From positions 113,788,977-113,852,976 of the forward strand of contig CM041298.1 of assembly GCA_023052935.1 (NCBI GenBank): DNA of 64,000 nt, given 5' to 3'. This document shows, piece after piece, positions 55,446 through 64,000 of the stretch (position 1 is the first letter of the stretch; the number at the start of each line of letters is the position of its first letter). Both the position numbers and the translations under genes were made by a program. The stretch is from Piezodorus guildinii. Its lineage: Eukaryota > Arthropoda > Insecta > Hemiptera > Pentatomidae. A model generated the notes under the pieces. That model ran no database searches, was not told the origin of the DNA, and saw only the letters and a program-made list of their open reading frames with translations.

Positions 55446-55767
55446 AATAAGATATAGAAATTAAATGGTATTTTTAACTACACTGTGGGCAGTTTAAAAA
55501 TTAGATCATTTATAATAAGTGAATAAAGTTCATGATATAGGTTTCCCGGTTAATGCCCCATTAATTTTTTGAATCGAAAAGTGGAGTGAAATTACTGTGT
55601 TTATTTGTTTTCTTTAACTTATAATATTATTTTGCATTGTTTTGCCTATTTTACACAATGTTATAAATTTGAAAGATTTATATTTGTATTAAGGATTACT
55701 TTAAATTTCTCAATAGTTCGTTGTTGTTTTTTTTTTGTTTTACATTTTATTTGATTTAAAAAATAGG

Positions 55768-56577
55768 CACCACCATCTATACCTTTGCTGATGATACAGC
55801 ATTTCTTTCTTCGCACAGATATTGCACTATAGCTTCTATTTCTTTACAAAACCATTTATTTGACCTAGAAATGTGGTTTCAAAAATGGAAAATAAAAATT
55901 AATCCCTCCAAATCTAGCCATGTGAGCTTTTCTCTGCGGAAAGGTACATGTTCAGCTGTGAATATCGATAACAATGCAGTACCTTCAAAAACCTACATAC
56001 GATAACTCGGACTATATCTGGATAAAAGACTAACATGAAACATACATATGAAGTTAAAGCGACAAGAATTAACAAGACGTTACAAACAACTTTCACATCT
56101 ATTGGATTACAGATCACCACTAAATTTACGAAACAAGCGACTAATATACACGACTCTACTGAGACCAATATAGACATACGAAGCAGAACTTTGGGGTTCT
56201 GCAAAACACGTACACACAAACAAAATACAATCAACTCAGTCCAAAATTCTACGAAAAATTGTTCGCGCACCATGGTATGTTTCGAATCACACGATACACA
56301 ATGACACAAACATTCCAACAGTAAACTCTTACATTCACGACAAATATAACGCGTTTCACTCTTCAACCCATCACCATCCAAATCAACTTGTTTCTTCCCT
56401 TTCCTCCTCCCTGTTACCAGGGCACACCCAAAGAAGACTTTAAAGACGATGTCCGAGGGATCTTTTAAACTGAAAATCCAGGACGCTGATCAAGAGAAAA
56501 ATAACACCTCACATTCGCTGGATGCGCAGCAACGCAGTTGCGAATAAAAAAACAAAACAACAACAATAATAATAAAT
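55768..56577 (+). pseudogene. LINE3 reverse-transcriptase C-terminal half (right arm)
   Basis: The plus strand reads YTFADDTAFLSSHR (catalytic FADD), WFQKWKIKINPSKSSHVSFS, LGLYLDKRLT, MKLKRQELTRRYKQLSHLLD, LLRPI-stop-TYEAELWGSAKH and KILRKIVRAPWYVSNHTIHN, with in-frame stops after YIR, RLT and RPI. This is a Jockey-type RT from the catalytic loop to the C-terminus, 5'-truncated, followed by a 3' UTR that ends in an A-rich ACAACAACAATAATAATAAA stretch. The same copy occurs at 53603-54414 (inverted) and 57823-58632. Confidence 0.88.
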
Positions 56578-56612
56578 ACGCTCTATTTAATTATTTTATA
56601 TTTATGATGTCT

Positions 56613-56824
56613 TAGGGACGGGGTGGCCGAGCGTGTTAGCGCGCGTTGCTGTGAGCACGCGTTGCCTAGAACTAGATAACCGAAAAAAGTTAAAACCAAA
56701 TAATTACGAGTTCGACTCTCGTGCTGGGGGGTTTTATCTCGGCATATATCCCCCGCCCTCACCCCCTGACCCGAGAGAACCTCCGTTTAGCCTTCAAAGG
56801 CGAGGTAGGGGTGGAAAAAAAAAA
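56613..56824 (+). mobile_element. SINE family C, tRNA-Leu/Ser-like head, poly(A)
   Basis: GGGGTGGCCGAGCGTGTTAG is the A-box region typical of tRNA-Leu/Ser, and ACGAGTTCGACTCTCG is the B-box arm. A GC-rich body (CCCCGCCCTCACCCCCTGAC) and poly(A) follow. ATGATGTCT duplicates flank it at 56604-56612 and 56825-56833. Confidence 0.88.
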
Positions 56825-56869
56825 ATGATGTCTGTAAATAATCTTCAGTTTTTTTGTATTTTTACCATA

Positions 56870-56950
56870 TGAACTGTACTGACCTACTCCTTTTGTAAGG
56901 GGATTGTTCCAAAAACAAATAAATATTATTCTATTCTATTTATTCTACTA
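56870..56950 (+). mobile_element. LINE 3'-tail remnant (mirror near 53230-53310)
   Basis: GGGGATTGTTCCAAAAACAAATAAATATTATTCTATTCTA, with repeated TTCTA at the end, like the 3' tail at 39690-39720. Confidence 0.55.
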
Positions 56951-57791
56951 TTCCAGGGTCTTACCATAGCTAAATAAATAATGATCTACTACAGCAGGAT
57001 TCGAACCAGATTAATATTACGGTCCCCAACTCATTTAGCCATATCTTTCTTAACCAAAGAAACTGTTGAAAACGTTTCTTTATCCCGTTTTGCGTTTGCA
57101 CGCACCATTTGAAATCTCTATCCCCTACATCAGTGGTTCCCAACTAAACTTTTTCTCGGGCCCCTTCATCCAATCATTGCAATGGCAAGGACTTCCTAAA
57201 TCCTAAATATTAGATTTGCATTTGAATTTTTAGTGGGCTTCACCGTGTCATGCATATTTCATGCGAAGTAACACTACCGAAACTCTGCCTTTTAGGAGAA
57301 ACGGACATGAAGAAAAAAGAACCAGGCCTCTTTTACTTCCATCCATGAAGCATTGAATTACTAAATGTCCTTGGAACATCTGAAGGCTGTAAAAAAATTC
57401 GTAGTTATGCCTTCGGATTGCGCGTAAAATGGCATTCGCGGGCATGTGCGATGTCAGTTACTGTTTTAAGATCCTAATAAGACCTTGATAGGAAAAAAAT
57501 TTAATCCCACCGTACCAACGTCCGATTAGCCTTATTAGCATAAAAATTACTTTATATCCAATCAAGAATTTTTAAACAAATTTATAAACGAAAATTAATT
57601 GTTAAAGAATTATTTAAATTGGATTTTAATAGAAACGTGTATTTTATTAAATAATCTATTATATTATTATCTACGAAAATCAGTTTGTTTTATCGGCTTT
57701 TCATCACTATTCGTTAAAGTTTACAATAGTATGTATAAGATAATATTTTTTCTAAAATCTTTAGCATCCCATTGGTATATTATACCAATAA

Positions 57792-58750
57792 GTTTTACAT
57801 TTTATTTGATTTAAAAAATAGGCACCACCATCTATACCTTTGCTGATGATACAGCATTTCTTTCTTCGCACAGATATTGCACTATAGCTTCTATTTCTTT
57901 ACAAAACCATTTATTTGACCTAGAAATGTGGTTTCAAAAATGGAAAATAAAAATTAATCCCTCCAAATCTAGCCATGTGAGCTTTTCTCTGCGGAAAGGT
58001 ACATGTTCAGCTGTGAATATCGATAACAATGCAGTACCTTCAAAAACCTACATACGATAACTCGGACTATATCTGGATAAAAGACTAACATGAAACATAC
58101 ATATGAAGTTAAAGCGAAAAGAATTAACAAGACGTTACAAACAACTTTCACATCTATTGGATTACAGATCACCACTAAATTTACGAAACAAGCGACTAAT
58201 ATACACGACTCTACTGAGACCAATATAGACATACGAAGCAGAACTTTGGGGTTCTGCAAAACACGTACACACAAACAAAATACAATCAACTCAGTCCAAA
58301 ATTCTACGAAAAATTGTTCGCGCACCATGGTATGTTTCGAATCACACGATACACAATGACACAAACATTCCAACAGTAAACTCTTACATTCACGACAAAT
58401 ATAACGCGTTTCACTCTTCAACCCATCACCATCCAAATCAACTTGTTTCTTCCCTTTCCTCCTCCCTGTTACCAGGGCACACCCAAAGAAGACTTTAAAG
58501 ACGATGGCCGAGAGATCTTTTAAACTGAAAATCCAGGACGCTGATCAAGAGAAAAATAACACCTCACATTCGCTGGATGCGCAGCAACGCAGTTGCGAAT
58601 AAAAAAACAAAACAACAACAATAATAATAAATACGCTCTATTTAATTATTTTATATTTATGATGTCTTAGGGACGGGGTGGCCGAGCGTGTTAGCGCGCG
58701 TTGCTGTGAGCACGCGTTGCCTAGAACTAGATAACCGAAAAAAGTTAAAA
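57792..58750 (+). repeat. third copy (959 bp), direct repeat of 55737-56695
   Basis: The offset is exactly 2055 at both ends, so I infer no net indel. At 58504-58513 it reads GGCCGAGAGA like the left arm, while the right arm has GTCCGAGGGA. It contains the LINE3 RT fragment (57823-58632) and the first ~80 bp of SINE C. Confidence 0.95.
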
Positions 58751-59687
58751 TCCAAAAGTAAGCACGTCACCTTCACCCTCCCACGTAAATCCTGTCCACA
58801 AGTTCATTTCAACTCTATACCACTTCCCTGTTCCGACACAGTCCGGTATTTGGGTTTCCTACTAGACCAAAGACTGACCTGGAACCCACATACTCGACTT
58901 AAAAGACAAGAGCTCAACAGAAGATATGGACAGTTATATAGACTACTGAACAGAACATCACAACTTTCCGTTGGAAACAAACTATTAATTTACAAGATAA
59001 TTCTCAAACCTATGTGGACCTACGGAATTGAACTATGGGGTACTACTAAATTTTCGAACATCAAACGTATCCAATCCTTTCAGTCCAAAGTCCTTAGAAC
59101 AATAGTCAATGCTCCCTATTATGTTACAAACAAGACCTTGCACCATGACCTCAAGATCCCTTATGTCCTTGATCTGATCCCATCCAAATTCTAAACTTTC
59201 CACCAGAAACTAACTCTTCTTCCTACTCCCCTGGCACAATCCCTATCTAGTACCAACCATCCTTACAACCCTCCGCGTAGGTTGAGGCGGCAGTGGCCGA
59301 GAGATCTCTTATAGATACGCAACTGGAGTGCTGGCAATGGCCAACTTCTCCACTCATGCCTGAGAGTGTGTGGCTCTAGCGCCCTCACTCAGTCTCCACT
59401 GACTAGATTGGTGACGCGGCTGACTGAGAGGCACTGGGATCTCCTGACATTGTGCCTCAGCATCCATTTCTGGATGCAGAGGTTCGATTCGGAGTTCCCA
59501 GGGGCAGTATGTAAATATTGTATATAGGTATGAATGTGGCCAAGATTCTAATTATTTTCTTTGATTTCATTTATTTTATTTTATTTTTTCATTTGTTATT
59601 GAGGTATTTTATTTTTTGTTTGATCTCTAATACTTATTGCCCAAGATAGTGGCAGATTGTATTACTTCTCAATAAAGCAATATTTTC

Positions 59688-59733
<46 letters not shown>
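58751..59733 (+). pseudogene. LINE2 reverse transcriptase C-terminal half and 3' UTR
   Basis: Starting at SKSKHVTFTLPRKS the frame is open to 59194: VRYLGFLLDQRLTWNPHTRL, LKRQELNRRYGQL, KPMWTYGIELWGTTK (thumb), IQSFQSKVLRTIVNAPYYVT, LHHDLKIPYVLDL. A stop at 59192 truncates the C-terminus; RRLRRQWPRDLL follows in another frame. The 3' UTR holds CTGAGAGTGTGTGGCTCTAG, CAATAAAGCAATATT and a ~44-nt poly(A). It is the continuation of 54725-55344. Confidence 0.9.
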
Positions 59734-59736
<3 letters not shown>

Positions 59737-59904
59737 GAAAATTTGTCCCCAAAAATTTATATATTATATCCTTGAATAAATAAATATTTTACAGGAAAAA
59801 TCGTTAAAAGGAATAAGAAAAATATTACAAGAGGTTAAATAAATTTTTTTGACATCTGAGAGTTATATTTTACGTTTTATATATCGTTTTTTATAATTAT
59901 TTTA
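59734..59904. other. short AT-rich interval
   Basis: Nothing recognised. Confidence 0.4.
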
Positions 59905-60163
59905 ACGCCATTTATGCTACTATGGCTAATCGGACGATGCTACAGTGGGAGTCCTAAATTTTGTATATTCAGGTTTAGTTAAGATAGGGATCTTTAACGA
60001 GTACCTGACATCAGAAAGGCTCGGGACCACCTTTCTACGTTCCCTCCGAAGGACAGCATAAATAAAGATTTTTACTCACGCTAAAAAATCCTAGGTCATC
60101 TTCCAGGTTTGAACAGAGACCTTGAGCATAAAAAGCAGTTATGCTAGTCACTATAGGATGGTA
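59905..60163 (-). mobile_element. SINE family B, full length
   Basis: TTAACGCCATTTATGCTACT to GTTATGCTAGTCACTATAGG; B-box complement AGGTTTGAACAGAGACC is decayed. Confidence 0.88.
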
Positions 60164-60440
60164 AATCTGCCCCCGAGGCTTTTTTGACTCAAACTTGGAG
60201 GATCAATTTGATGTCAAATAAAAATGATTCACCCCATTTTTTTAGCTTTTTAATTCAAATAGTTTTCGAGATTTTTCAAAAAAAAATCTTTTTTTGATTT
60301 TTTTTTTTTTAATAGTAAAATTTGAAATTAATTAATGATGATTTTTTTTTCTGATTCTTAGGAGTCAAGGGCATGAAAAAATTATATGGTCATGATTCTT
60401 TAAACGAAAAGCCAATTTTTAGCGGAAGAAATAAAACTAA

Positions 60441-61070
60441 ATTATGTACTTTTTTAACCTTTTTTGAAAAGTGTCAATCACCGATTTTTTTCAGAAAGTG
60501 TCTTTTATACTCCTCTATACACAGCAATATTTTCGATTTTTTTTAAGTGGTGGAACAATATGAAAACAAATAAAAACTTATTTTTTTTCTGAAATCTGGC
60601 ATTCAAATTATATTTCTTATTATTATTGAACACTGTGAAACAATTATTTCTCACCAAAAATTCAGAATTACATTACTTATAAAACATTTTCAATCATTTT
60701 TCTACAAAATGATTGGATTAAAGCTATGTTTTTCAAAACGCGCGCCAGGCCAGGCGCTCTGTAACGTCGTCTATTTAGCCTCTATCAATCATTTCTTATA
60801 AGGTCTCGCTTATTCAAGTATTCTCTATGGATTTCGTCACGAAGGATGTATTTTCTGTTACAAAAATAATTGTCTGCACATTTTTCGATGATCTAAAAAC
60901 TATAAGTTTCTCAAAAACCAAGATTTCGAAAAAAAAAAAAAAAACAGTTTTTTTTTTGTTTTTTTTCATATTGTTCTACCAATTCGAAAAAATTCTACAT
61001 TACAGAGGAGTATAAAATACACTTTCTGAAAAAATACGATGAGTGACACCTTTCAAAAAAGCATTATAAC
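60441..61070. repeat. long inverted repeat, MITE- or foldback-like
   Basis: 60460-60560 (AGAAAGTGTCTTTTATACTC, GGAACAATATGAAAAC) pairs with 60960-61062 (GAGTATAAAATACACTTTCT, CATATTGTTCTACC) over ~100 bp at perhaps 80% identity by eye. The 400-bp spacer includes a GC-rich island at 60736-60768 (ACGCGCGCCAGGCCAGGCGC). Confidence 0.7.
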
Positions 61071-62773
61071 TAATAACTCTTATTTTAAATAATTATATAA
61101 CATTATTATAATTGAAAATATAATTGTAAAAAAAAAATTCGTATCGATTGTTTAATATCTTTATTTATTGTAATCCACACCAGTAACTCTTACAGCGACC
61201 ATAAGCAATTATCACATACACGATTAATATGTAAGAGATGCAGATTTAAAGTTGAAATTTTATTTGATAAACCTTTAATTAATAATTAAAGATATGGTAT
61301 AAATAATAACATGCGTAATTCCAAAGAGGTAAGAAAGCCTAAGTTGTAAAAGCTATTATTGCCTATCCAAAGTTCTTCAGAGTAAGGACGAGCCCTAATG
61401 ACAGATAAGACCTTGATAAACCGAGTTGATAACCCAACTTTGGTTCGATAGAAACCTTAATAATTGAATCATATTGAACATTTAATGGTTGAACAAATGA
61501 ATAATAAACTAAAAGTCTGTACAGGAAGCGGTCATTAAAAAAGTAAATAAAACAAAGTTTGGTTAACTGATAGTATTATCAATAGAGATAAGGTATCAGT
61601 AGGTATTAATATATTTTTATTGCACCGATCTGGACTGATATATTTGAAGTCCAAATATATATATTTAACCATATATATGTTAGCCAAAAGGCATTCAATA
61701 TGACGGGATTAAAACTTAACAACTCAGCATAAAAATAAAAAACAAATTGTAGGTGATAATAGATAAACCTTAAAAAAAAAAAAAAAAATTTTTTTACAAT
61801 TTTTTATAATAAATAAGAGATGAAAATATGTGGTCAAAGATCTAATAATAATCGATGGCTTAACAAACCAATATTACTTCTGAATAGACTTAAGCAGTGC
61901 AATTAATATAAATATAATTTTAAACATTATATACTAAAATAAACAGAATACAAATGCATAAACATCAATATAGTAATGGATATATAATTTTAAACAAGAT
62001 CATTATATTAAAATTTAATCTGTTAAAAACTAATCCATGCATCAGTTAAAACTGGTCCATGCCTGGAGCCTTTACCCCCACCAAATCCAAATAAATTTAT
62101 TGGGACAATCCACATATTAAGAACATTAATTACTGACACTTGATCTGATTTAAAAATCTTTCATTTGTCTATCCTTTTAGTAAAATACTATAGTTCTTTT
62201 ACTTATTTCTATCCACAAATGAAGGACAATATTAATATTAGAAACATGATAATTGAAAATGTATGGTGTTTTGGATTAATACGTTTGAATTTTTAACTAT
62301 TTTTATTAATAGTATTATAACTAATCAACTAAATGCACCGAATAATGAATATTTTATAGCAGTTTAAATATTATTGACACAAACTCATTTTGACAAGAAA
62401 TAGTTTCTTGTTATTAAGTCATAATAATTTCTTATTAGCTATAATAATAAAGAGCTGTTTGATTAACACATTTATTGAAACTAGTACACAAGTAATAAAT
62501 GGATAAAGAAAGCCTTAAATGTGCATTTAAAAAAATATTATTATTGATAAAACTTCTATTGAAGTTTCAAATTTTGACTGAGACTGATCAATCATTTCTT
62601 CATTAGACACATTTTAAATATTATCTTCACGTGAAGTAGATATACTCAATCCTTAATTTATAAGTATAGATTAGATAGCTTAAACAACATACAATGTCAG
62701 TGAGATATGATAAATTGTCATATCAGATCTATCTATTGAAGATAAACTAGATTACATTAATGCTATTACTCAC
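61071..62773. other. intronic DNA next to exon 1, few repeats
   Basis: AT-rich and mostly free of the repeat families seen elsewhere in the window. No ORF or RNA is supported. Confidence 0.5.
62768..62773 (-). other. splice donor of exon 1
   Basis: Minus strand TTAGAG|GTGAGTAATAG, a canonical donor; intron begins at 62773. With the extra base removed exon 1 holds 209 whole codons, so the intron is phase 0. Confidence 0.85.
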
Positions 62774-63401
62774 CTCTAAAACTTGATTGCGCCTTTCCCT
62801 TGCGACAGGATCTGCATCTTCACCTCTATTGATGTTCGGATAATGATCACTATAACTTGGAGGGACTGTCACTATCAACTCATTGTCAACTTCAACATTA
62901 GCAACAGTTTCTTGTTGTTTTTGCTGAGTTTCAACCATTTTAGTCGATGAACTAGTAGAGGGTTTGTTATATTCTGGGCGTTCCAGCACTTTTTGACTTT
63001 TTCTGTCCATTTCCATATCTTCGGCTATCTTGGCCTTAAGTTTAGCCCTATCCTCTAACTCGTGTGGATCATCTTGATCAAGAAAATCATGCCTAAATAT
63101 ACCTAATTTATTAGACCTAGAATTATCACTAAATTCATCCATGTGGGGAGGAGCTGGGGAAAAAAAGTTCTGGTCCAGCCTTTTGAATTTGTTTGTAAAC
63201 AGTATAAACACTACTGCTTGAGTTGACAAATTTAAAATCGGGAAGAAAGAAGAAAGCACCAAAACATACTACACCGAATGTAAAAAATACTAAAATAATT
63301 AAATATTTCTCTCGAGGTCTAAAAGATCTTCTTACGGAAGACGGAAGGTGAGCTCCATTTAAATATCTTTGGTGAGTCGGTAAAATACCCGTCGAAGCCA
63401 T
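62774..63401 (-). CDS. mannosyl-oligosaccharide alpha-1,2-mannosidase (class I), first coding exon
   Basis: The start MASTGILPTHQRYLNGAHLP and RRSFRPREKYLI match the cytosolic tail of insect class I alpha-mannosidases, which trim Man9 N-glycans in the Golgi. A single membrane anchor follows at about residues 34-54 (YLIILVFFTFGVVCFGAFFF), making a type II membrane protein. The stem reads VYTVYKQIQKAGPELF, then in the next frame PAPPHMDEF, HELEDRAKLKAKIAEDMEMD and VARERRNQVLE, the point where the GH47 catalytic domain normally starts in the next exon. The two parts are offset by one base within a T7C4 run at about 63158-63168; this is either a homopolymer error or a real frameshift. No catalytic motifs occur in the window, so the gene continues leftwards beyond it. 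Identification is confident; integrity is not. Confidence 0.88.
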
Positions 63402-64000
63402 TTTAACGGGTTTTTAAAACTGAGTCAAATCTGGTATAACCACTACCTTCACGCCATTTTACCTACTACCTTAGGCAAACATGGAATGAGAAAAGTGGGA
63501 GAGTAGATAGCAGGGCGGCAACCCTGCTCTACTACATACATCTTATCGAGTATTTTTTTAAATATTATATTTTTAAAAAATCATTATATTATTTATTAAT
63601 GTCTATTATCATTATGTCGATGTAAAGAATTCGTACCAGAATGAGTTAAATAAGACGGTCAAGAGATTTTTTACGAAATGTGAAGAATAAGTACAACTGT
63701 ACCTCTTTGGATTTAATGTCCAATGAAGGGAAGGTTAAAGTGACAAGTTTGAAAACAAAGCATTTGACACAATTAATTTTTTTTTCTTTCGCCAGCGTAG
63801 CTGACCGATATTAATATTAAAATTTAATTGTAGCTGTTAAAAGATTTTTTCAGAGTGAAAATACAGATTATATTCTGGATTATACAACTAAAAACACTTA
63901 AAACTTTTAAAGTGTCTTAACTAAATAGTTTATGGGATCTTTGAACCACTAAATAAATTTATGTAATTTTCTTCATGTATCAAAAAACATATAATATTAG
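63402..64000. other. 5' region of the mannosidase gene
   Basis: Contains a hairpin AGCAGGG/CCCTGCT with a 6-nt loop at 63509-63528. The segment 63420-63530 is less AT-rich than its surroundings, consistent with a 5' UTR/promoter. No TATA box or other gene can be named with confidence. Confidence 0.45.
63449..63457 (-). promoter_or_regulatory. two-codon upstream ORF (ATG GCG TGA) in a YY1/Pho-like motif
   Basis: AAAATGGCGTGA lies about 50 bases upstream of the mannosidase start. AAAATGGCG fits the YY1/Pho motif often found near transcription starts, and the ATG opens a minimal reading frame. Whether it is transcribed is unknown. Confidence 0.4.

Larger units (their letters stand above)
55456..57785 (-). 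repeat. right arm of the ~2.33-kb inverted duplication
   Basis: Inverted copy of 52402-54724. It ends within the HINE sequence at GGTATATTATAC, after which a further direct copy begins. Confidence 0.93.

Noticed and set aside
56035..56304. 89-residue ORF on the RT strand
   Set aside because: It is in a different frame from the recognisable RT motifs; out-of-frame shadow.
56616..56715. Possible tRNA-Leu/Ser gene
   Set aside because: Arms do not close into a clean cloverleaf. It has a poly(A) end and target duplications, so SINE C.

Overview
The window looks like AT-rich arthropod nuclear DNA, probably insect. It has no bacterial gene organisation. It contains mariner, Tc1, pogo and hAT elements, Helitron relatives, Jockey-type and RTE-type LINEs, tRNA-derived SINEs and one spliced host exon with an insect-like class I alpha-mannosidase N-terminus. 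The order of insect cannot be fixed from the sequence.

The only host gene I can support is at the right edge on the minus strand (62774-63401): the first coding exon of a Golgi mannosyl-oligosaccharide alpha-1,2-mannosidase. It encodes the cytosolic tail, membrane anchor and stem, and ends at a canonical AG|GTGAGT donor. No GH47 catalytic exon was found, so the other ~62.7 kb is most simply one very large first intron (or intron plus downstream sequence) packed with transposons.

Layout from the left. 0-6 kb: two deleted mariner copies, Helentron-like repeats and a Tc1 relic split by a SINE. 6-10.5 kb: a tandem Helitron-derived array with a canonical Helitron 3' end, then a diverged repeat carrying a hAT-like MITE and a solo LTR with a 5-bp target duplication. 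11-12.6 kb: a Helentron-like element split by an RTE-type LINE. 13.4-20.9 kb: a dense SINE cluster and more Helentron-like copies. 26.2-31.7 kb: a nest of a Jockey-type LINE inside a Helentron-like element inside another, the outer one also hit by a truncated LINE. 32.2-33.6 kb: four near-identical 358-bp tandem units containing a pogo-like transposon end. 34.9-40.5 kb: 5'-truncated LINE fragments and a 33-bp minisatellite. 41.9-45.8 kb: a mariner carrying a SINE, a pair of inverted hammerhead-ribozyme motifs, and an internally deleted mariner whose shortened ORF is intact. 47-51.9 kb: mixed LINE, SINE and Helentron-like pieces. 52.4-59.7 kb: a ~2.33-kb-arm inverted duplication with a third partial copy, embedded in a LINE. 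60-62.7 kb: a long inverted repeat and quiet intronic DNA.

The elements interact mainly by nesting and probably by trans-mobilisation: SINEs and deleted mariners depend on partners not present in intact form here. The most notable items are the hammerhead pair, the Helentron-like family, the nested palindrome at 52-58 kb and the intact short mariner ORF.
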